Positions 54,931 to 62,260 of a stretch of DNA of 64,000 nt are shown here, piece after piece. Position 1 is the stretch's first letter; each line of letters opens with the position of its first letter. The translations under genes were made by a program, and so were the position numbers. This DNA comes from Pseudoalteromonas sp. MEBiC 03607 (lineage in GTDB: Bacteria; Pseudomonadota; Gammaproteobacteria; Enterobacterales; Alteromonadaceae): NCBI RefSeq assembly GCF_004792295.1, contig NZ_SRRY01000001.1:2797501-2861500 (forward strand), read 5' to 3'. The notes below the pieces were generated by a model. That model was not told the origin of the DNA, did no database searches, and was given only the letters and a program-made list of their open reading frames with translations.

Positions 54931-57789
54931 TTAGAATTTTAACGTTACACTTGCGTGGAAGTAACGACCTAATGTGTCGTAGAAACCAGCAATCGCGTTC
55001 GCATTAGTAGATAATGAACCACCTACCATTGGCGGCTCTTTATCTAGGATGTTATTCACACCAACTAACACAGTTGTGTAATCATTAACTGTAAATGTAC
55101 CTTTAAGGTCAAGGTAGCTTTGTGAACCAATGCCGCCTTGAACTAAAGTATCAGCACCATCATATTCGTTTACAGCACTGAAGTAACGCCATTTAGCTGT
55201 TGCTCTCCACCAGCTGCCTGTATCGTAGCTTGCAGTAAGAACATGACGCCATTCTGGTTGTGGGTAACAGCCATCATTTAGTGTATCCACACAATCATAT
55301 ACCTCACTTACACCTGGAATATTATCAAATTCCTTAGTAAGCATATAAGTACCGATTAGGCTTGTAGAAAGTGTGCCACCTGCTACGTCAAAATCGTAGT
55401 TAGCACTTAAATCAACCCCTTCATAATGGATTTTACCTAAGTTGGTGTTTGTTGCCACAACTTGGCCTGAACCAATCCAAAGGCTAGAGCTACCTGGCGT
55501 ACGTTGTACGTTATCACAGAATACTGCCTGGCCTGTTTTACCACACTGCTCTACGATAAGCTCAGGGTCAATATTACCGATAGCATCCTCTAGGTCGATA
55601 TCCCAGTAATCGATTGAGAAGTTGAAACCTTCAAATGGGTTACCAACAACACCAAATGTGATTGTATCTGCAATTTCTGGACGAAGCTCAGGGTTACCAC
55701 CAAAGAAACCATTGTATTGGTCAGCAGGGCTCTTACCTACGCTACCGTATTGAGACGCTGGAACGCCTGTATTCGCACACTCTGCTTGGCTAAGAGATGG
55801 TGTTGCACCCGCACATGGATCTGTTCCTGGCCATAAACCAGTGCTTTGTTGTGCGAATAGCTCACCGTTGTTAGCTGCACGTACAGCGCGGTTGTAACTT
55901 GAACGGATCTTCCAGTTTTCAGTTACATCCCAGTTCATTGCTACTTTGTAAGTAGGCTCTGAGCCTGACGTGCTGTAATCTGACCAACGATATCCTAATT
56001 CAACTAATAAGCTTTCAACACCAGTAATGCCCTCAACGATCGGTAAGCTTAACTCACCAAACACCTCTGTTACATCGTACTCACCATTAAGGCTCTTAGT
56101 TGTACCACCTTGACCAAGTAGTAAACCTTGTGCATAAACTTCGTCTGCTGTACGGCTAAATGTCTCTTCACGGTACTCAGCACCGAATACAGCTGCAATT
56201 GGGTAATCTGATGAAGGAAGACCCCACTCAAACTCACCAGTAACGAAGCCATTCACGATAAACTGCTCAGTTACACCGTTAAGGATTGCAGTGCCTGTTA
56301 AGGCGCCTGCAGATTCAGGTGTTACACCCTCGTATGTGAATACTTCGTAAGGGATACAGCCTGATGTTGCCGCACAATCTTCACCGTTTGCAGAAAGTGC
56401 TGTGCTGATACGTGGACCGAAGAAGTCATTTTCATATGCTGAAGATGAAGATGTTGAACCATATTGTACGAATGCTTCGTATGACCAAAGGTCACTTAGC
56501 TCACCTTTACTACCTAATACTAAGCGGAAAGAGTTATGCTCTAAGCTATCTGCACGAGGACCACCTTCAACGTTACGTTTACCAATGTAAGTAGCAAACT
56601 CATCACCAGAAGTTAGACCAAAGCGATCTGTAAGACTTTGACGCTGTGCATCTGTTAATAACGGGCTATCATAGTCAATAACGTAGTTTTCATTAAAGAA
56701 TGTACCTGACTCTGCGATTTGTGCAGTAGTGCGGTCACGCATAAACATCGCTTCCATAAATGGTTGGAAGTGATCGTTAATTTCATACTTAGTAAATAGG
56801 CCTAATGTGTGACGCTCGTTAGGACGCATAAAGTGGTTGATTGGCGCGTAGTTGTAAACGTTACCACTTGAAGGAATAAAGCTACTATCTGAACCTAGTG
56901 TCCAGTAATCATAATCATCCCAGTTAAATGCGCCAGAGTCAGTCGGTGCAGAGACGTAGAAGTTAGGAACAACAGCATTACCAGAACCACCACACGCTGT
57001 GCCTGCAGCATTTAATGCGCAAGATGAGTAATCACGTGCACCTTGGCGAAGCTCGTTTTGTTTTTGGTATGTGAAGTAACCAACAGCATGGCCTTTACCA
57101 CTATCGAATGAGCCACCTAACGTAGCCGATAGGTCAAATGAAGCACCGTCGAAACCAGAGCTACCGCTTGGATAATCAAACCCACGCTTATCCATAAGGT
57201 CTTGGATGTAGTCATTATCGTTGTCATGCTGATACGCAGTTGAACCTAATGATACTTCAAAACCTTCAAAATCGTCGTTCATTACGAAGTTTACAACACC
57301 CGCTACCGCATCGGCACCGTATGTAGACGAACCACCACCAGTCATCACATCTACACGCTTGATAAGCGCCGCTGGGATTTGGTTGATATCCGCTGATTGA
57401 GTGTAAATACCACCAGCTTGCACACGGCGACCATTGATTAGTACAAGAGTACGTTGTGAACCCATACCACGTAAGTCAAGTGTTGCTGTACCAGATGCAC
57501 CGTTTGATTGGAATGCAGTGTTAGATGCTTCTAACTGAGGTAAGCTGTTCATCATGTCTTCAACACGAGTAAAACCAGCTACAGCAATTTCTTCAGCTGT
57601 TGTAACTTGTACAGGGCTTGCAGTTTCGATATCAGTACGTTTGATACGTGAACCTGTAACCTCAATACGTTCAACCTTTTCTACCGCTTCTTCTTCAGCA
57701 GCAAATGTACTTGCAGAAAATGCAGCTGTAGAAGCTGTACCAAAAGCAAGTGCTAAGCGAACTGCTTTTGAAACTTTATTATTTAACAT
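54931..57789 (-). CDS. TonB-dependent receptor 3
   Basis: A 952-residue outer-membrane receptor. The signal peptide MLNNKVSKAVRLALAFGTAS ends near TFAAEE, then EKVERIEVTGSRI and the plug (about 45-175) with TLVLINGRRVQAGG and ALIKRVDVMTGGGSSTYGADAVAGVVNFV. The barrel ends GFYDTLGRYFHASVTLKF with the terminal Phe needed for insertion. It is closest to receptor 2 in its leader and last strand. The start at 57789 is behind CAGGGAGAA. A strong terminator separates it from, but places it immediately ahead of, TPR-sulfotransferase 1. Ligand unknown. Confidence 0.94.
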   Translation of the reverse strand: MLNNKVSKAVRLALAFGTASTAAFSASTFAAEEEAVEKVERIEVTGSRIKRTDIETASPVQVTTAEEIAVAGFTRVEDMMNSLPQLEASNTAFQSNGASGTATLDLRGMGSQRTLVLINGRRVQAGGIYTQSADINQIPAALIKRVDVMTGGGSSTYGADAVAGVVNFVMNDDFEGFEVSLGSTAYQHDNDNDYIQDLMDKRGFDYPSGSSGFDGASFDLSATLGGSFDSGKGHAVGYFTYQKQNELRQGARDYSSCALNAAGTACGGSGNAVVPNFYVSAPTDSGAFNWDDYDYWTLGSDSSFIPSSGNVYNYAPINHFMRPNERHTLGLFTKYEINDHFQPFMEAMFMRDRTTAQIAESGTFFNENYVIDYDSPLLTDAQRQSLTDRFGLTSGDEFATYIGKRNVEGGPRADSLEHNSFRLVLGSKGELSDLWSYEAFVQYGSTSSSSAYENDFFGPRISTALSANGEDCAATSGCIPYEVFTYEGVTPESAGALTGTAILNGVTEQFIVNGFVTGEFEWGLPSSDYPIAAVFGAEYREETFSRTADEVYAQGLLLGQGGTTKSLNGEYDVTEVFGELSLPIVEGITGVESLLVELGYRWSDYSTSGSEPTYKVAMNWDVTENWKIRSSYNRAVRAANNGELFAQQSTGLWPGTDPCAGATPSLSQAECANTGVPASQYGSVGKSPADQYNGFFGGNPELRPEIADTITFGVVGNPFEGFNFSIDYWDIDLEDAIGNIDPELIVEQCGKTGQAVFCDNVQRTPGSSSLWIGSGQVVATNTNLGKIHYEGVDLSANYDFDVAGGTLSTSLIGTYMLTKEFDNIPGVSEVYDCVDTLNDGCYPQPEWRHVLTASYDTGSWWRATAKWRYFSAVNEYDGADTLVQGGIGSQSYLDLKGTFTVNDYTTVLVGVNNILDKEPPMVGGSLSTNANAIAGFYDTLGRYFHASVTLKF

Positions 57790-57837
57790 TTGATTCTCCC
57801 TGGACCACTATATTGTGGCTATTTTTAGCATAAGCTT

Positions 57838-57884
57838 GTTTATTATTTGTGACGCATCAGGACTGCGACAAACAAATAATAAAC
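57838..57884 (-). promoter_or_regulatory. Long hairpin in the leader of TonB receptor 3
   Basis: GTTTATTATTTGT (57838-57850) and ACAAATAATAAAC (57872-57884) are exact 13-nt complements. A further CGCA/TGCG stem at 57853-57856 and 57864-57867 lies inside. It ends 49 nt upstream of the start codon, probably in the mRNA leader. Confidence 0.45.
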
Positions 57885-57935
57885 AAATAAAACAAAATAT
57901 CCAGACATTTGTTTACAAAATCTTAATGAAGAAGC

Positions 57936-57951
57936 AAAAAGTTTACTTTTT
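57936..57951. promoter_or_regulatory. AAAAAGT-TT-ACTTTTT palindrome upstream of TonB receptor 3
   Basis: Seven-bp perfect arms around TT, similar to the AAAAGTT/AACTTTT elements upstream of TonB receptor 2. It lies about 150 nt before the receptor 3 start. Confidence 0.35.
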
Positions 57952-58043
57952 TTGTTTTTATGAACAAAAAAGATACAAACAAGTATTTAAACTCAGTTTT
58001 TTGATCATCTATCGCAAGAAAAGGTCAAAATATTGTTAAAAGA

Positions 58044-60392
58044 TCAAAAAAGCCTTATTTGTCGGTCGCTTACCAATGATAACTTCTTATCCAGGTCGTC
58101 AATGATCATCTCTGCGATGGGGCGTAACTGCTTGTTAACATAGTTAGTGTAATCGTAATTGTGATGCCCAGTGAAATACTCTGCACCACTTGTACTGTAA
58201 ACATATTCAATCATTTGCCCACGTTTGAAACTAATGTGAGGGTTAACAGCTAAGTGCTTTTTAGCTGCTTTGACGTGAGGGGGAATATTTTTTTGGTAAT
58301 CGGTTAAGTGCTGCCCTAACCGTTTGCGGAAGACCAGCATCGAGTCATAATCGCCGTTGTAGAGTTTTTTAACATATTTTTCAAAAACTTGAATTATTAG
58401 TTCTTGACTATTTTGTTGGTTAAATAAAATTTCAAACAGTTCTTTTTGAAATTTATGAGCTAACTCAGTCCAATCACTACGTACCGTTTCCATTCCTTTG
58501 AAAACAAGTTTGTTAGCTCCATCCTCAATTACATTTCCTACATATCGCTTTTTAGAACCCATTGTTTTACCGCGAATTGTTGGCATAAAAAATGGGCTAT
58601 AATGAGTTTCAAACTCAATCTCTAAGAAACTATCTATTTTAAACTCTTGGCATAATTTGATTTGCCACTGCTTGTTAATTTTTCTTGCCAATTCCGTACC
58701 GATTTCGTTACAGCTTGTGTAATCTAATTCATTATCGAGCATCACAAAAGTTGAATCAGTATCGCCATATATTACTTTGTAGCCCCACTCTTCGATCCAC
58801 TTTTTGGTTGTTTGCATTATTTCATGACCACGTAAAGTAATAGAACTGGATAAGCGAGGATCATAAAATCGACAGCCTTTTGAGCCTAAAACGCCATATA
58901 AGCTATTCATGATGATTTTAATAGCTTGAGAGAGCATAGGCTGATTATTATCTTTCGCTGCTTGTCTTGTGGTTGCAAGTTCATCTATTAGTTCAGGTAA
59001 ATGATGTTTCGCTCTAGAGAAAAACGCTTGATTAAATCCTGGTATTGAATTTTCCGGATTCTTTAACCCTTCTATTAGTCCTAGAGGGTCAATACAAAAC
59101 GTTCTCATGATAGATGGATATAAACTCTTATAGTCGAGCACTAAAATGTTTTTGTATAGACCCGGCTCTGACGACATAACATACCCGCCGGGGCTATCAA
59201 AGGTTAAGCCATGATCACCTAAGTTAGGTGCAACATATCCGCTTCGGTGTAATAGTGGTAAATAGAGATTTGTAAATGCGGCAACAGACCCCCCCATTCT
59301 TTCAAGTTCTAGACCTGTTAACTGGCTTCGAACAACAGCAAAATCGAGCAAGTTAAGCTTTTCAAAAATACGTAAGACTAAAATACAATCTTGCCGATTG
59401 TAACTAGCAAGAGAAAGCTTGTCTTCATTGAACTGGCGTACAATTTCTTCTAAGCGATTATCCGTTGTAATCAGTTTTTCTTCACCCAGTTCTATATGAG
59501 CAACATTAGCTAGACTAAAGCTATCATAATGGTAGGTAGCATTTTTAAGCGTATCGATACCATCTATAACAACACGACCCGGTATAGTTAAACGCGTAAA
59601 ATGCCCGGTTTTTAATTGCAGGTTTTCTTGATTCCTACCGAGCTTTAGTGCCATTCCTAACGCCTCAGCACGAACATGAATAACGCTAAAATCAAAATCA
59701 ATTACATTCCAACCAATAATTACATCAGGATCGCAATTTTGGACCTCGGAGCAAAACTTTGTTAATAAATCGATTTCATCAGCACACCACTCAATACAAA
59801 ATTCTGGCTCCTTTATTGGCTTTGCACTTCCAATCATCAATACTTTGTCAATACCATCACCAACTAAACCTACAGAATAGAGAACACCGTCACCACTGCA
59901 TTCAATGTCTATAGATAAGACCGAAAACTTTGGTTTCAATTTGCTATTTGGTTTTAAAAGAGCATCATTAAGAATACGAATGCCTTTGCGGACTTGTAAG
60001 TGCCCCTTCACCCATACCGCACCTTTAATAAAGCGCTCCATTAAAAACCTATCAACAGGGCGAATATCATCTTCGAAAGTTTGAACTTGATTATTTTTTA
60101 AAATTTTACTGGCTTTATAGTAGTTCCTTAATGAATTAAAGTAACAACAAGCCATCATTTGATATTGAAAATTTTTAAGCTCTGCATTAGCAAACCGAAC
60201 GTCTATATGATGCTGCTGCAATAGTCTTTGCGCGATTGGAATCTGGTTTTGAGGAATAAAAAACACTGCTTCTTGCTCTTTTGCAATAACCTTCAATGGT
60301 CCTTGAGCAGTCCAAAGCCAAAGTACAAATCTTATACCTTTTACGCTATCGTAGGCCTCTTTTGAAAGGATAAAACCTGAATCTATATACAT
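58044..60392 (-). CDS. polB: DNA polymerase II (family B)
   Basis: A 782-residue family-B polymerase, the length of E. coli Pol II (783), used in replication restart and lesion bypass. The 3'-5' exonuclease site starts SIDIECSGDGVLYSVG (Asp and Glu of Exo I). Polymerase motif A is LDYKSLYPSI and motif C is IYGDTDSTFV, with the catalytic aspartates intact. KIIMNSLYGVLG is motif B. The start (MYIDSGFILSKEAYD) aligns with the usual N-terminus. It is divergent from TPR-sulfotransferase 2 and lies behind TonB receptor 3. I saw no acceptable LexA box in the 68-nt upstream gap, though E. coli polB is SOS-controlled. Confidence 0.95.
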   Translation of the reverse strand: MYIDSGFILSKEAYDSVKGIRFVLWLWTAQGPLKVIAKEQEAVFFIPQNQIPIAQRLLQQHHIDVRFANAELKNFQYQMMACCYFNSLRNYYKASKILKNNQVQTFEDDIRPVDRFLMERFIKGAVWVKGHLQVRKGIRILNDALLKPNSKLKPKFSVLSIDIECSGDGVLYSVGLVGDGIDKVLMIGSAKPIKEPEFCIEWCADEIDLLTKFCSEVQNCDPDVIIGWNVIDFDFSVIHVRAEALGMALKLGRNQENLQLKTGHFTRLTIPGRVVIDGIDTLKNATYHYDSFSLANVAHIELGEEKLITTDNRLEEIVRQFNEDKLSLASYNRQDCILVLRIFEKLNLLDFAVVRSQLTGLELERMGGSVAAFTNLYLPLLHRSGYVAPNLGDHGLTFDSPGGYVMSSEPGLYKNILVLDYKSLYPSIMRTFCIDPLGLIEGLKNPENSIPGFNQAFFSRAKHHLPELIDELATTRQAAKDNNQPMLSQAIKIIMNSLYGVLGSKGCRFYDPRLSSSITLRGHEIMQTTKKWIEEWGYKVIYGDTDSTFVMLDNELDYTSCNEIGTELARKINKQWQIKLCQEFKIDSFLEIEFETHYSPFFMPTIRGKTMGSKKRYVGNVIEDGANKLVFKGMETVRSDWTELAHKFQKELFEILFNQQNSQELIIQVFEKYVKKLYNGDYDSMLVFRKRLGQHLTDYQKNIPPHVKAAKKHLAVNPHISFKRGQMIEYVYSTSGAEYFTGHHNYDYTNYVNKQLRPIAEMIIDDLDKKLSLVSDRQIRLF

Positions 60393-60460
60393 ACACTTCT
60401 AATATCTATCATAGTACAGGTATAGTACACCTTAACTATAAACAATTATAAGAGCCAATT

Positions 60461-62173
60461 ATGAGCCCAATTGATGCGATTGAAAACGCAAAAGAATTAG
60501 CAAACACTAATCCCCAGCGAGCAAAAGAACTACTTCTCAATACACTTAATCAACACCCTGAATACCACCAAGGCTGGGCGTTATTAGCCGCTATTCATAA
60601 ACAATTAAATGAGCATGATAAATTTCAAGCCGCGAATAAACAATATGAGATGATTGCTTGGTTTAACAATCAATTAGATACAGCACAGCATTATTTAGAT
60701 AAGCAAAATCCAAAACAAGCAGAACAAATCGTAAAACACTTACTACAGCTGGTACCAAATGAAGCTAGGGCACTTTTATTGTTAGCCAATATTGCTTATA
60801 AAGTTGGGGATAATAAAGCATACCTAGCTATAGCGACACATAATTTAGAAGTGAATAGCTCAAAACCAGCAGCACAAGCTCTTTTTTGCCAATGTTTACT
60901 TAACATCAAACAATTCGAACAACTGATTTTATTTTACAAACAAATCCAAGCGACGGCTTCACAGCAAGTACAAAGTTTAGCAGCAGCTGCTTATGTAAAA
61001 CTTATGAAATTTAACAAAGCTGCTAGTCTTTATAAAAAGCTTTTAGAAGAAAACTACTTTCCGGCTCAATGCCACTTACGAATCGGAAATATAGAAAAAA
61101 TTAAGGGAAACACTGAACTGGCAATAGCTCATTACAAAAAAGCACTAGAGTTTGATAGTAATTTGGGTGAAGCTTATTGGAATTTAGCTAATTTAAAATC
61201 ATACCTGTTTGATGAGTCTGAGATACAATATTTATCTTCTCAATTACATAAATCGCAAGATAATCTCAATGACGCGCAATTACATTTTGCACTAGCGAAA
61301 GCTTATGAGCAGCAAGAACTTTATGATCTAGCTTTTAATACACTAAAAAAAGCAAACGCTATTCAAAAATCTCTCACACCATATCAAGCAAGTAATTTTA
61401 TCCATCGCTGCAAAACGTATTTGACTCAACCCCCTTCAACAAATCACTGTTTAGAAGACTTACAATTGGTTTTTATAGTTAGTTTACCGCGCAGCGGCTC
61501 TACATTAGTTGAGCAAATCCTTGCGAGTCACCCGCATGTAGATGCTAGTTATGAACTGACAGAAATTAATGCGATTGCTAGAGAGCTGGAAAGTAAAAAG
61601 CGCTCTGATACTCCGTATGGTTTAGACGTGATATCTGACGAAGAAAAGATCCAGTATGCTAATCGTTACTTAAACTTTATAAAACCTCTGAGAGGTAATA
61701 ACCCTGTTTTCATCGATAAACAGCCTATAAACTTTCATCATGTAGCATTGATTAAAACATTATTTCCAAATGCAAAAATTATAGAAGTAAAAAGAGATAA
61801 AGCTGCGACTGCGTGGAGTTTATACAAGCACTTATTCTCTGAAGGACACGCCTACAGCTATGACTTCACGTCTCTTGCTCAGTATATTAATGATTATCAC
61901 CAGCTTATGGCTCATTGGCATTCTCTATATCCAGATGGTATGTTCACTGTGGATTATCAACAGCTAATTAATGAGTTCGACAGCTGTATTAGTCAACTAC
62001 TTACTTATTGTGGACTGGATATGCACGAGAATTGTTTGAAATTCTACGAAAATCAACGCCCAGTGATGACGCCTAGTTCAGAGCAAGTGAGACAACCGAT
62101 CTATAAGGATGCATTAACCCAGTGGACTCACTACCAAGAACACTTAGCGCCCCTGCTAAAAATGCTAGACTAA
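60461..62173 (+). CDS. TPR-sulfotransferase 2
   Basis: A 570-residue protein with the same plan as TPR-sulfotransferase 1. Residues about 1-310 are tetratricopeptide repeats (AYVKLMKFNKAASLYKKLLE, AIAHYKKALEFDSNLGEAYW). The C-terminal sulfotransferase domain has the PAPS loop in VFIVSLPRSGSTLVEQIL with Arg344, and the 3'-phosphate region in NAKIIEVKRDKAATAWSLY. The two proteins are clearly diverged paralogs, so they may act on different acceptors. The start at 60461 follows AAGAG. It is divergent from polB and 87 nt ahead of dinG on the same strand, with no strong terminator between. Confidence 0.87.
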   Translation: MSPIDAIENAKELANTNPQRAKELLLNTLNQHPEYHQGWALLAAIHKQLNEHDKFQAANKQYEMIAWFNNQLDTAQHYLDKQNPKQAEQIVKHLLQLVPNEARALLLLANIAYKVGDNKAYLAIATHNLEVNSSKPAAQALFCQCLLNIKQFEQLILFYKQIQATASQQVQSLAAAAYVKLMKFNKAASLYKKLLEENYFPAQCHLRIGNIEKIKGNTELAIAHYKKALEFDSNLGEAYWNLANLKSYLFDESEIQYLSSQLHKSQDNLNDAQLHFALAKAYEQQELYDLAFNTLKKANAIQKSLTPYQASNFIHRCKTYLTQPPSTNHCLEDLQLVFIVSLPRSGSTLVEQILASHPHVDASYELTEINAIARELESKKRSDTPYGLDVISDEEKIQYANRYLNFIKPLRGNNPVFIDKQPINFHHVALIKTLFPNAKIIEVKRDKAATAWSLYKHLFSEGHAYSYDFTSLAQYINDYHQLMAHWHSLYPDGMFTVDYQQLINEFDSCISQLLTYCGLDMHENCLKFYENQRPVMTPSSEQVRQPIYKDALTQWTHYQEHLAPLLKMLD

Positions 62174-62226
62174 ATTAAAGTAACAAGTCGCTTGTAGTTG
62201 CCCAGTTAAATCTCTAAAATTCATTA

Positions 62227-62242
62227 CTGTAATTATATACAT
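62227..62242 (+). promoter_or_regulatory. Predicted LexA (SOS) box upstream of dinG
   Basis: CTGTAATTATATACAT matches the E. coli LexA consensus CTGTATATATATACAG at 13 of 16 positions, including the full left CTGT half and ACA of the right. It ends 18 nt before the dinG start. E. coli dinG is a known SOS gene. Confidence 0.65.
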
Positions 62243-62260
62243 ACTTTAGGTTATCTGGGC

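Noticed and set aside
42115..57789. Horizontally acquired island with mobile elements
   Set aside because: No integrase, transposase, tRNA-bounded repeat or insertion sequence was found; the receptors look like ordinary paralog expansion.
60393..60460. Possible LexA box upstream of polB (CTGTACTATGATAGAT on the minus strand)
   Set aside because: Only the left half matches the consensus; the right half lacks ACAG.
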